In this document: positions 24,480-34,824 of the stretch, piece after piece
Numbering within the stretch: position 1 is the first letter of the stretch
How the letters are laid out: each line of letters begins with the position of its first letter
Source: Heterobilharzia americana
Taxonomy: Eukaryota; Platyhelminthes; Trematoda; Strigeidida; Schistosomatidae
Direction: 5' to 3'
Assembly: GCA_944470555.2 (NCBI GenBank)
Contig: OX104127.1
Span: 92,218,708-92,282,707, forward strand
DNA length: 64,000 nt
Notes under the pieces: generated by a model
Seen by the model: only the letters and a program-made list of their open reading frames with translations
What the model was told of the DNA's origin: nothing
Database searches by the model: none
Made by a program: the position numbers and the translations under genes

Positions 24480-25529
24480 GAATTGAATACAAAATTTAGT
24501 CGTAGCCTAAGGAGTCCAACTGAACTTGAAGATGATTCTAAATAAAAACCTATATCAGCTGAATGTCTGGACAGAAAAATACAGAGATGGAGAGCTATTT
24601 ATGCATGACGATCAGATTGCAGTACAAATTGGATAGATGCGAATCTGTGAAGTCCTGAAGCTTACACATTATTGACAATATCTTTGTATGCTCAGCTTCG
24701 CCTTTACTCCCTAAGGTTTACACAATGAAATTCATTTTGTCAACATTCAGCTTGGGTACATTTGGTTCCCCTATTAAATTTCAATGAAGTTAGAATGATA
24801 AGAATTGAAGAATAAAGAAACATCATTTTACTTAAAGACTTCTGATTAATCTCAGACAGTGTAAGACTGTTGTGTGGTTGTAAGAATCCAAAATGAAATA
24901 AGGTAACAATTTCATTGTGAAAATTTTCTAAATGTTAGGAAGAGAGAGAAAAGTTTTCGCTAGCAACAACTAACAGATTGACAAACTAAGGCGATATCAT
25001 TTTATGTTTCGCAGACATTCATCAACTACATACCACCTAAGATTACAACAAAGTTTCTTCTTGAATTTTCTAATAATACTTCAAGTAGGTTGAAAGAGAG
25101 TAAATAGTCTCCAAAACCCGGCGATAAATAATAAAAGAAGGATTCGAAGGGATAAGAGGAAACAGGAATTACACTTCGTAACCAAGATAAAGGACAACTT
25201 ATGTATGGTTAAAACGATAATTCCAGATCTGTAAGAGAAAAATGAAGAAGAAAAGAAGACAGATAAAAGAAATCCATTCAGTAACCTTGTGCACATTTGT
25301 GCAGTAAGCAGTGAGCCACATCTTTCAAGGAAAAAAGTGAGGTCAAACAAATAAAGATTTTTGAGGAAAAAGTTGCTCAGTGGTTGAAGAGTTAAATAAG
25401 CACATGAATAACCAGAAAACATCAAAATAAATATGATCAGAATTGATTAGATAACGAGGGATAAATGATATAACCAAAATAGAATTAAATGACCAAGGTA
25501 AAGAAGTATTAAACTCAGTCCCTTTTGTT
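24480..25529. other. No recognised feature
   Basis: AT-rich intronic sequence. A 114-codon minus ORF (25081-25425) is a hydrophobic translation of pyrimidine-rich DNA without family resemblance. Confidence 0.35.
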
Positions 25530-25700
25530 AGACGGTTGGAGGCAATCGACAGGAAGTCCTGAACCTAGATTTCGTGCTTTTTGGCACTCGTCAACAAGGC
25601 CTATCCGCAATCTCGACGGAATTGATGTCGGGCCTGAGATTCGAACCCGCGTCACCCAGTGTAGTCAGCGACTTTTACCACTGAGCTATTCGGGCCGCGA
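25530..25700 (-). repeat. Hammerhead-bearing SINE family C, full structure
   Basis: On the minus strand the tRNA-like head comes first, with A box TAGCTCAGTGG and B box GGTTCGAATCT (about 25635-25697). A hammerhead-like core follows: TTGACGA (25588-25594; consensus would start with C), stem II GTGC/GCAC and GAAA (25570-25573), then a small stem III and GTTC before a short stem I. This is a tRNA-headed SINE with an internal ribozyme fold, distinct from families A and B. Confidence 0.75.
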
Positions 25701-25965
25701 TTGACCTCCCGTAGGACTGGCTTACATGTATTGATTGATCATGGGAGTGCAACCAATTTCATATTGTCTAGTCCTGAGTGCAGACCGAATCCTATCAATT
25801 ATATTTACAATGTGGCAACCAAGTTAGGAAACTCAGCAATGCAAAGATCATGGCTTAAAATATCTGATAGCAAGAATTTCAGAAAAGCAAAGTTTTCAGT
25901 GTATTCTCTTCATACTGAAAACTAAACAGATCTGACTGTTGAAACGAAACCAGTTTTAATTCATC
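25695..25965 (+). pseudogene. Possible LTR-retrotransposon protease fragment
   Basis: A 74-codon open stretch reads LHVLIDHGSATNFILSS and, further on, QRSWLKISD and AKFSVYSL. The IDHGS-type motif followed by a hydrophobic patch resembles the aspartic protease of BEL/Pao-type retrotransposons (usual D-x-G-S). The sequence past 25925 continues weakly (PVLIHLASKPDVILERID). No RT or LTR is attached, so this is tentative. Confidence 0.4.
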
Positions 25966-26479
25966 TAGCATCCAAGCCAGATGTTATATTAGAAAGAATA
26001 GATTGACGGCTGATACAAAGTGAGCTGAAATGAACCTTCTTTTTCGCTAGGCTGATATCAATCTATGTGTACTACGTGTACTTGTGGAAGAAAGTAGATA
26101 TAAAACAATTCGAGAAAAGCAACTATTAGATTTCATAAACATTTTCAAAGACACTTATGTATGAAAGACAGAAACGTTATTACAAGCATAACAATCAGAC
26201 ACCTGATGTAAACTGCACGCCAAAATAGGTATCTTCAAAGCCTTCAAGATAATAATTAAATAAAAATTGCTAAGTTTACCATGCTTTTCTGAAACTCTTG
26301 GAACCTGACATTTCTGTACAAAAGTAGACTGTGAACAATCTTCTCTTGAAAACAAGATACTCACCGAGGAGGGACGATAACGAAAAGAGGTTGCGCAAGA
26401 TTTTTTAAGTCGTTTACAAGGTGTATAAAGATTATAAAGAGGTAAAAAATGATACAGTTAATAAACAGTCAAAGGATTG
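25966..26479. other. No recognised feature
   Basis: Unassigned AT-rich sequence. Confidence 0.35.
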
Positions 26480-26935
26480 GGTGATATGAATGATACTGGA
26501 TGATAGTTGAAGGTGAAATAAAGGATGATCAATATGAACCTCCCCTTTATAATTCAGTCAGATTTGGATTTGGATGAGAAGTTCTGACTGGGCAACCAGT
26601 GTGAATACGACCAAGCGGTAGTAACGCCTCACGAATTCACATGGTAGTCGGGCGAAAACTTTGGTGACTGAAGTTGGGCCGCGGTTCAAATTTCCATTTC
26701 ACCTTCAATCATCATCCAGTATCAATGCCAGTCTGCCAAATCACGGCTATCTCAGATAGTCAAAATAAATGAGACGAGTTGATTGGAATCAATTGAAAAT
26801 GTCTTCTTAAAGGTTGCAATCATTGGGAATATCAAATGAAGTAACATCGGAAACAATGAAATGTAAAAATAAAAATGACAGGGACGATATAAGAGTACAG
26901 AGACTCATCTAACAAAAACGGAAGCTGTAACGACA
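26480..26935 (+). repeat. tRNA-related SINE family D with flank
   Basis: Has the same internal segment as the inverted copy at 24.05-24.39 kb, then the conserved end (ccgcggttcaaatttccatt, cacggctatctcagatagtc). The following 26837-26935 block (gaagtaacatcggaaac ... gagactcat) recurs at 27976-28060. Confidence 0.65.
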
Positions 26936-27255
26936 AAAAGGAAGATCAACTTAAAGCCACGGTAGAGACAAAGACTGTTCACACTTTTTTAGACACAAAG
27001 GTTAGGCTTCAGCTCATGGGTAACCAAGGTTTTAGTTGTTTTAAGAAGTTGAAGACGCACGAAAGATGAGATGCTTAAGTGAATTCGATAGACGACCTTA
27101 AAATCATTGTTCAGCTAGGTTGAATGGTTGGAATTAGATGTAATTAGATGTATTTCATATTGCCCTTATAAAATCAGGCTGGAATATGTTCTCGTATATG
27201 TGTTGACAGCAATCTCTGACTACAGTCGATATACAACAGCAACGAGTAAACATAG

Positions 27256-27376
27256 GTGTAAAACTTGGGCACTGTGGTAGAATTTAATTTCATATTAAAT
27301 TTGTTTATTTGATTTATTATGATTTGACTACCTAAGATAGCTATAGTTTTGGCGGACTAGAATTGTACTGGGTGAT
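27256..27376 (-). repeat. Partial family D SINE, in duplicated block
   Basis: Contains gatttgactacctaagatag and the following D-family sequence. The same stretch opens the repeat at 38.03 kb, so the SINE fragment and the adjoining foldback were copied together. Confidence 0.65.
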
Positions 27377-27976
27377 GATTTATAACATACAGTGATACAG
27401 TATTATCTACTTCATGAAGATGTTTCGAGCATAAATTATTACTGTTCATATTCATTTCAATGTAATTACACTAATTTTGACCTCTGATTTTTATAGTCCT
27501 GTCACCTCATATAATTTGCTTTCATTGGTAGTAAAACTCTACATATCTCTGATATAGGTGTTGCGTCATTCCTATTACATGTGCTGGATGTTGGCTGTTT
27601 CCATAATCAAAGACTCAGTAAACAATCTCCTTCTCCACTTAATTATATTAGACTTAAGTACAGTGGTTTCGTCCAACCCTATTGTGTGGTTGAATGTTAT
27701 TGCATGCATTGCAATAACCGAGTTTTTATCCAGATTACTGAATCTTTGTTCATCAAATCAGCCAACACCCAACACATGTAATAGAAAAGACGCAACCCCT
27801 ATACCAGAAATATGGAAAATTTTACTACCAATAAAAACAAATTATATGAGGTGACAGGACTATAAAAATCAAATATCGAAAGTAGTGTGATTACAGTGAT
27901 ATAATTATGAGGAATAATTTATGCTCGAAACGTTATCAAGTAAATAGTACTATATCACCGTGTGTTATAAATCAAA
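27377..27976. mobile_element. Foldback element with ~220-bp inverted repeats
   Basis: Left arm 27377-27597 and right arm 27759-27976 are imperfect inverted copies. They begin GATTTATAACA and end TGTTATAAATC, and share internal blocks around a ctcgaaac-type site, CCTGTCACCTCATATAATTT, GGTAGTAAAA, TTGCGTC and the inner TTGGCTG/CAGCCAA. About 160 bp of loop carries no long ORF. This looks like a non-autonomous DNA transposon or foldback. A left-arm-plus-loop copy is at 38.2-38.56 kb. Confidence 0.8.
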
Positions 27977-28061
27977 TGAAGTAACACCGGAAACTTAAAT
28001 GTGAAAATAAAAATGATAAGGACGATACAAGGGTACAAAGACTCATTCACTAAAGGCGGAA

Positions 28062-28215
28062 GTTGCAAAAGCAATTTACAGCACCGGGTTGGTAACCCGG
28101 TGGTTGCTGGTTCGAATCCGGCCGTGGTCCAGATTTTCATCTCGCCTCCAATCATCACCCAGTACAAATACTACTCTGTCAAAACTACGGCTATCTCAGA
28201 TAGTCAAATGATAAT
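28062..28215 (+). repeat. tRNA-Thr-like headed SINE family D
   Basis: Contains an anticodon-arm-like hairpin (28084-28100: 5-bp stem CCGGG/CCCGG, 7-base loop with GGT at the anticodon position) followed by a T-arm-like hairpin with B box GGTTCGAATCC (28109-28119). It continues into the family D body ending ggctatctcagatagtc. There is no matching acceptor stem or D arm, so it is a SINE head and not a tRNA gene. Confidence 0.75.
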
Positions 28216-28519
28216 AAATCAAATGAACAAATCTAATATGGAGCAACGAATAAAACAGAGAGGAAACCATGTTTTCATGACAGAACATAAAAGAAATATA
28301 TATACTTAAAGGAAAAGTAACAGGATTTAAGGCAAGGAATAGAGACAACATGAGGAAATAACTGAAGATAAAGGAGAACTAAATTAAGAATGCATCATAC
28401 AAAGAGGGGAAACCAGACTGAAAGCTATACACGAAAATATGGAGAGTCAGTCAACTCAATCGAAGACAAAAGTGCTGAGTTTAATTCCTAGGAGTCTGAT
28501 GCTCTGACGTTCTTACTCC

Positions 28520-28695
28520 TCCCATGTAGCTTAGTGGTTTTGGAAGGCGAATATCAATCAATGGGTTGTAGGTCTGAACTACACTCCGCCTACCAAGATC
28601 TGGGCAGCCAGGTAGGATCATTAACCCACACACATTAGGTGTCACTCATGGATATGCACGGGGTGTCTGAGTTCCACTTCGGTTCCTCACATAGT
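28520..28695 (+). repeat. tRNA-related SINE family E
   Basis: Begins with tRNA-like catgtagcttagtggttttgg (A box) and gggttgtaggtctgaac (weak B box). The body (ctgggcagccaggtaggatc) is shared in part with 23.07 and 56.3 kb. Confidence 0.55.
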
Positions 28696-28989
28696 CGATT
28701 TTACTAATAAACAATAAATTAATTCAGAATAATAGTAACCATGAATACATTTGTATAGTATACAAATGGGATAGTGTAAACACTCAGTGATCAATAATGA
28801 GCTCACAGATTATAAATACACATCAATTAATATGTCGTCAACAACATGGAGGTAAACTTAAAACTACCAGTGGGAAAAAGGAATAAAAAGTGTAATATAC
28901 ATCTAATTATAATTCCCTGTTGTTATATGAGATCGAATTGAACGTCTATTGGTAGATTCCTATGCAAATGCCTCAATACAGTCTGAAGA

Positions 28990-29115
28990 CTTGCATGATA
29001 ATGGCTAGCAGAGGAATCTAGGACGAACGTTTCGTCCTACTTAGAACTTGTTAAATCAATATACCTGGATTCTAATGGTTAATAACGTTCCAACTTCGAA
29101 CACAGAACTCATCAC
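28990..29115 (-). repeat. Sm-alpha-like SINE (family A), degenerate
   Basis: Has the family outline (tggctagcagaggaatctagg, then tttcgtcctactt) on the plus strand. GAAAC and one stem side remain, but CTGATGA has become TTAACAA. Confidence 0.65.
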
Positions 29116-29559
29116 CACAAACAAGTATCAATAAGTAACGATACTGTTAATTGATTAAAGTCGAAAAATGTGAAATATAAAATTTCGACTCTATGGGCAA
29201 CACGATAATATGAATGTGAACACGAAACAAAGTCATTAAGCTCAACTTCATGTTCGACAAATGTTGAAATTCTCTCTCTTATCAATAAAAGAACTTACTA
29301 ATTAGATCTAAAGGCAATCGTACAACTTCTGAGTATTATATCACTGGTAAAAAAATATTGTTTATTGAAGTTTTTCTACTCAATAAGAACATTTAAGTCT
29401 TAGAAAAGCTACCGAGAAGTTATAGGTGAAGTTGAAACACCTGGTCATCGCATGATAGTTTTTAATAATTCCTCTCTAGGTGGTGTGAATCTATGGTGAT
29501 AGCCGTATTTGAAGCATATTATAAATCAGATTAATTTGTAAGATTTTAATGAGGCAGAA

Positions 29560-29700
29560 AAATAAATGTCTGAAGTTTTGCGACCTTGTGGAAGTCACTT
29601 CTTCAGAGAATAAACATGTGATAACTTGTATAGGTTTCATTCTCTGAAGAAGTGACATTCATGAGACCACGAAACATCATAAATTAATTTTTTTTACCTC
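29560..29700. repeat. Inverted repeat (hairpin)
   Basis: gtcacttcttcagagaat at 29596-29613 is the reverse complement of attctctgaagaagtgac at 29639-29656, with further imperfect pairing outside. Origin not recognised. Confidence 0.7.
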
Positions 29701-30240
29701 ACTGAGACTTTGCAAATGAATTTTATTTATAATTCATTTACCCAATGATCAACTTATTATGCTCCATTTGGTTAAATTTTGATCCTGAAGTCTATCGAAC
29801 CACATTGGTGTGAAAAGAAGCAAACCATAATTATCTCCTAGCTATTGACAGGTGAATCTTCACAATTAAACAACCTAAACATGAATTGTAAGGTAACATC
29901 GACCACGGAATGGTATTCTATGATAGCATAGTTATGAATACACTTATACTGCTATGAACGCTGTATTACTAAATTATACCTGTTTAATATGTCATCAAAA
30001 TGAATATGAACACGTCACAAATTCGCACAATCGAAGAATCATTTTCAAAATATGTACGCCGTAATCATAGTTACAACAAAACACATATATATTTCGATCA
30101 ATGGTTAATGGGTCAATCCAATGCCATCATAAACGGTCAATAAACTCACAAGGTGATAACGACTAGAAGGTCGAATCAAAGTCATCAGAAATTGTCTATA
30201 GGATTATAGTAAATAAACACACAAATAAATAAACTGTCTT

Positions 30241-30645
30241 AGGGAGATTACAACCAAGGCAAAGTTAGAGACTGAATGTATCTTTTATGAACACAGAGAG
30301 CAGGTTTGTAGTGCTGGATTGCTAGAGCTCCTGCTGTGTTGAGGTGGCAAATAAACACTCGCTTCGAAGTGTTTGACTTCACTTTATAAATGACTTTGGA
30401 AGAAGACCCTTATGGAGCACAATGACCAGAGATAACCAAATGCTCAGGAATCGACCTGTTGACGGCTTTAGACTGTCCTTTGGGTAGCCACGCAGGATGG
30501 TGTTTGGAGACGCGTTTGGACAGAACACGATTTGTGAGGCCTATGTAACCAGCTCTACATGATCTAGTGAATTGGTAAGCACATATAGAGGTGGTCCAAA
30601 GCGATACTTCATCCTTTACGTACCCTGGAATCAACCTCACCTAGT
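30241..30645 (-). pseudogene. PLE GIY-YIG C-terminal fragment, left palindrome arm
   Basis: Reads on the minus strand SICAYQFTRSCRAGYIGLTN and KHHPAWLPKGQSKAVNRS, colinear with the GIY-YIG region of the PLE at 8-9.5 kb. The first GIY Cys pair is reduced (S-C). A stop after SGHCAP breaks the frame; then KPALCVHKRYIQSLTLPW matches the element's C-terminus before its end. RT is absent. Confidence 0.8.
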
Positions 30646-30649
30646 TTAC

Positions 30650-31340
30650 TAGCCGGTTCTAAGTTCGGATGAAGAGGGAAAGTTGGGTGTAGGGCTAGCA
30701 ACCCTACCCCAGAAGAACAATCCAATCGCTAAAGAAACTTCAAAGCGCAGAGAAAATATAAAAAATAGAATTAAACTTATTCCTCACTGGAATGGGAGAG
30801 ACGAAATGACGCCGGTTGGTGAAAGCCTTCAGGAAGCCAATTGGCCGATGCGTCTTCCCTTCTCTCGATGAAAGCAAAAGTAATTATGGGGACATGTAAT
30901 GTCCGCACTATGTTTGAAGCTGTCTGGCTGGCAAGGCTCCACATATTGCAAAAGAGATGAGAAGATATCACATTGAAGTGCTAGAAATCTGAGAGAGCAG
31001 ATGGAATGGAAGTGGACTCTCCCAACTGTCAACTGGAGAGTCGATAATCTACTCCTTTATTGTCACCCAGACGACAATCAAGAGCACACTGAGTTTTCAA
31101 GTGGTTGTCATGCTATGCCCAAGAGCATCGAAGGATCTCATGCAGTGGCAACCAATCTCCTCCTGTAGTATCATGACAGCAAGATTCGAATCAAAAGGAA
31201 GGAAAGTCACAATCATACATTGCCAATGCTACGCACCCACAAATAATGCAGATCAAGAGAATAAGGAGGAATTTTACAGGCAACTGGGATCAGTAATAGG
31301 CAAGACCCCACCCCAGATGGCGACATCAAAATTCATGAAG
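30650..31340 (+). pseudogene. RTE-type LINE 5' end and endonuclease fragment
   Basis: After a 5' leader containing an open GLATLPQKNNPIAKETSKRR stretch, the endonuclease starts near 30869: KAKVIMGTCNVRTMFE (GTWNVRTM motif, with Trp to Cys). It is frameshifted, then SERADGMEVDSPNCQLE-like sequence, and from 31101 an open stretch VVMLCPRASKDLMQWQPISS, FESKGRKVTIIHCQCYAPTN and NKEEFYRQLGSVIGKTPPQM, all apurinic-type endonuclease of the RTE/craniofacial-development-protein-2-like kind. It stops at the palindrome joint at 31340. Confidence 0.85.
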
Positions 31341-31650
31341 AGCCATGCCAGCCAGACAGCTTCAAACATAGTGCGGACATTACATGTCCCCATAATTACT
31401 TTTGCTTTCATCGAGAGAAGGGAAGACGCATCGGCCAATTGGCTTCCTGAAGGCTTTCACCAACCGGCGTCATTTCGTCTCTCCCATTCCAGTGAGGAAT
31501 AAGTTTAATTCTATTTTTTATATTTTCTCTGCGCTTTGAAGTTTCTTTAGCGATTGGATTGTTCTTCTGGGGTAGGGTTGCTAGCCCTACACCCAACTTT
31601 CCCTCTTCATCCGAACTTAGAACCGGCTAGTAAACTAGGTGAGGTTGATT
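31341..31650 (-). pseudogene. RTE-type LINE 5' end, right palindrome arm
   Basis: Inverted copy of 30.63-30.94 kb, including the leader ORF and the first endonuclease codons. It fuses in the plus direction with the spacer ORF (31101-31502), giving a chimeric ORF with no biological meaning. Confidence 0.85.
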
Positions 31651-32040
31651 CCAGGGTACGTAAAGGATGAAGTATCGCTTTGGACCACCTCTATATGTGC
31701 TTACCAATTCACTAGATCATGTAGAGCTGGTTACATAGGCCTCACAAATCGTGTTCTGTCCAAACGCGTCTCCAAACACCATCCTGCGTGGCTACCCAAA
31801 GGACAGTCTAAAGCCGTCAACAGGTCGATTCCTGAGCATTTGGTTATCTCTGGTCACTGTGCTCCATAAGGGTCTTCTTCCAAAGTCATTTATAAAGTGA
31901 AGTCAAACACTTCGAAGCGAGTGTTTATTTGCCACCTCAACACAGCAGGAGCTCTAGCAATCCAGCACTACAAACCTGCTCTCTGTGTTCATAAAAGATA
32001 CATTCAGTCTCTAACTTTGCCTTGGTTGTAATCTCCCTAA
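31639..32040 (+). pseudogene. PLE GIY-YIG C-terminal fragment, right palindrome arm
   Basis: Inverted twin of the left-arm fragment with the same 76-codon translation and the same downstream frameshift, ending TLPWL near 32028. Confidence 0.8.
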
Positions 32041-32555
32041 GACAGTTTATTTATTTGTGTGTTTATTTACTATAATCCTATAGACAATTTCTGATGACTT
32101 TGATTCGACCTTCTAGTCGTTATCACCTTGTGAGTTTATTGACCGTTTATGATGACATTGGATTGACCCATTAGCCATTGATCGAAATATATATGTGTTT
32201 TGTTGTAACTATGATTACGGCGTACATATTTTGAAAATGATTCGTCGAAAAGAGAATTTTCTTTGCTGGATTGTATTTTGTTAATTTTCTTTATGTAATG
32301 TTTAAATTGAAAGCGAATTTTGATGGCAAATTCTGTAGTATATGAAAAATACTAGTGTTCATGCACTTATCAACTATATGAAAAATGAGATCAAGATTAT
32401 TATTAGGGATTTCATTACTGTTATTTGCTTTTTTTAATTGATACTATCTTCATAAATAGACATGAATTTAATGCACTCATTGAAACATTCACAGACCGTA
32501 GGAAGCAATTTAATATCCATGAGCCTAATTTTCCTTTCCGAAGAATGGATGAATA

Positions 32556-32945
32556 TTGCTAATATATGAAAATAGGACGAAAAAGGCATTTTGGATTCCA
32601 CTGCTAGCCACAATCCATCACTACTACCATTAGAGCACCGGTAATATCGAGGCATCCGCACAGGATCCCATATGCCAATAGAGACCGATCAGTTCGGTCC
32701 AATCAGCGACGGTATGATATAAAAACAATTATACTAAAAACTATAGCCGTCGCACAAGAAGTGGCTACCTTGGCTCGGTGTTGTAGTGGATAACGCTCTG
32801 GCTTGCGAAACGACCACTCCCGAGTTCGAATGCCGATGGGAACAACATCACTCAGTGGCCGGCATGTACATTCAACTGGCGAGTCCCAAGTAGTATGAAA
32901 TGCGCATCCTGGATTCCACTGGTAGCCACGATCCAACATTACTTT
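32556..32945 (+). repeat. Sm-alpha-like SINE tandem (about 1.2 units)
   Basis: First a 3' part starting inside a hammerhead stem II (taggacgaaa near 32574), with the unit tail (caccggtaatatcgaggcat). Then a complete second unit from about 32751: tRNA-like head with A-box-like tagtggataacg and B-box-like gttcgaatg, then a hammerhead with CTGGCGA (invariant A lost), broken stem II and GAAA. Hammerhead-to-hammerhead spacing is near 325-330 bp, the size reported for Sm-alpha. Confidence 0.85.
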
Positions 32946-33289
32946 CTTACCAATAGTCTCACGACATTTTTTTTGTTAATCAACTTAACTTTTATCACCT
33001 TCCATATCACCTGTAGACAGGATGAAAAATGAATTCCTACGGCGCGTCATATTTAATCCACAGTATTCTGCTCTATCAAATCATACCTCTAGGAACTATA
33101 ATCAGCATGAATTAATGAAAGACATACGAAAGTTGGAATTATTTGATCATCAATGCTCTTAAAGTTACACTCATATGTGATGTAAATATTCGGCGAGTAA
33201 TATAGATACCAGACAAATAGTACTCAGTTCAGAAGTTAACTTATTTGATGAAATCAGTTTTGAGATTTGTGCGGATTTATTTATTGATT

Positions 33290-33545
33290 TCAGGTTGATA
33301 TTCAACATGAATTGACATCAGCTGTAGAAATATTGGAAACTTGAGAGCAATTGACAGCCATTTCGTCCTAGAATGGGACTAGCCAGCAGTTGGCATCGAC
33401 AACCCCGCAGGACCTTAGCTTTCCACGGTCAAAAAGACACCATTAAGCCACTACACCAGAATTCAATGGTTCACATTTCCTACTTGCGTCAATTCAAGAT
33501 ATAGCGTGACCTACATCCAGTGATGAGGTAAACAATCTCTATCAA
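33290..33545 (-). repeat. Hammerhead-bearing SINE family B
   Basis: Shares with 42.8, 53.9 and 56.7 kb the order tgatatcagttgg ... acttcgtcctagtatgggact ... tggttcacatttcctacttctg ... gatatagygtgac. Core CTGGCTA is mutated; stem II and GAAA remain. Confidence 0.7.
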
Positions 33546-33804
33546 CTTACATGGTTGGCAAATGTATTACGAAGACCTTGCAACTATACACCTTATCGAA
33601 TTGTTTCGACTGGAGTAAGAAGTAAATGGGAGAGAACTGGTATCCATCAGGAGAAAAGCTAACACAAATCCAGGAATTCACTGACCATTATTTTGAGACG
33701 CATAAACAAACAGATGTAGCCTATCTGGAGGCAGTTCATAAAAAGTTGAAATAAATAAAAGTTGTGCCATATCGTGAATCGACAGAAGTAGGAAACTGTT
33801 AACC

Positions 33805-33965
33805 ATTCAATTCCGACCCACTGACTGAATGGTTAACGCGTTGACTGCGAGACCTGAAAGTCATGAGTTCGATTCCACGTGGAGAGGTGAGTGCGTACTG
33901 CTGAAAAGTTCCATACTAGGATGAAACACTTGTCCAGTAATCTCAAGTTTCCAATGGTCATCCAG
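33805..33965 (+). repeat. Hammerhead-bearing SINE family B
   Basis: tRNA-like head (gactgaatggttaacgcgttg, then B-box-like gagttcgattcc), followed by a hammerhead with CTGAAAA (one invariant G lost), stem II, GAAAC, GTC and a pairing stem I TACTG/CAGTA. Confidence 0.75.
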
Positions 33966-34480
33966 CTGGAGGCTTTGAATTTCCTCTCCCTACTGTCACA
34001 AGTATTACTATTAGTAGTAGAATTATTACTAATAACACCTATATAATAATAATTATAATTATTATAACCACTACTACTACTACTAATATTTTCCTCTCGA
34101 TTTCTTATGGATTTATTTGTAAATTTAGGTGGGTAGTTATTGACACGCAAGGTAATCTTGATGTGTTTAATTTCTTGTCGTAGAATTTCTGGTCTACTAG
34201 TAAGCTTTTCCGACCTATCACTTAGGCATTTAACTAAGCCCTACTTTAACTGAGATGCAGTGGGAGGATTTGAAGTCTAAGTGGCGATTCGAAAATGAAG
34301 GTTTCCTATAGACACTAGTCCCTAAACACCTATTGTTTAGACGCTGTATTTCCTCTGGAAAACACCTTGAAACCTGGTCATTAAAATCAGCATCTAGCAT
34401 AAAACCAAGGAGTTCAAAAATATCATCACTAGTAACGTCCAACATCAGATGATAAGTGGTGTCAGTCTGTGATTAATACT
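33966..34480 (-). pseudogene. PLE RT fragment (family C-PLE)
   Basis: Minus strand: FNDQVSRCFPEEIQRLNNRC, SVYRKPSFSNRHLDFKSSHC (RT motif E region), then LVKCLSD-like sequence and NNYPPKFTNKSIRNREENIS followed by an Asn/Ser-rich spacer. It is an inverted near-copy of part of the element at 36.4-37.6 kb. Confidence 0.75.
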
Positions 34481-34824
34481 ATCCTGAAATAAACAAATCC
34501 CCCGGAAACATCAAACTGAATTAGTAGTATCATCATTCACATCACTGTTTTTTATGAATTTAGTTTCCCGCCTGTTAAATTTCCCTTCACTATAAACATA
34601 CAGTAACCGTAGACTGGTACATCATTATATCAGCATCTCCTAGACTGCTTCCATTCATCTTGCTGTAATACGTAATCATGACAGCCCAGTTTCAGTGGTT
34701 TTAATTCGTTCAAACAATTTGTTCTAAGATGACTGCTGATACAAACAGATTCAATGAACACATATCTACAGATCCAAAAGAGAGACTGAATAGCAAATAA
34801 AACACCTTTTATAACTTCATATCA

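Larger units (their letters stand above)
30031..32248. repeat. 2.2-kb near-perfect palindrome (908-bp arms, 402-bp spacer)
   Basis: Arms 30031-30938 and 31341-32248 are inverted copies of equal length with very few mismatches by eye; their ORFs (76 codons at 30410-30640 minus and 31639-31869 plus) translate identically. Each arm has a PLE 3' fragment outside and an RTE-type LINE 5' end inside. The spacer 30939-31340 continues the left arm's LINE endonuclease and is single copy. Confidence 0.95.

Noticed and set aside
28084..28125. Genuine tRNA-Thr gene
   Set aside because: Anticodon and T arms are present, but there is no acceptor stem or D arm and the sequence continues into a repeated SINE body.
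31101..31502. 133-codon ORF as a single protein
   Set aside because: It is a fusion of LINE endonuclease sequence with the inverted palindrome arm.
30410..31869. Duplicate 76-codon and 62-codon ORFs that could look like small gene families
   Set aside because: They are the two arms of one palindrome; the 76-codon pair is the PLE GIY-YIG fragment and the 62-codon pair is the LINE leader.
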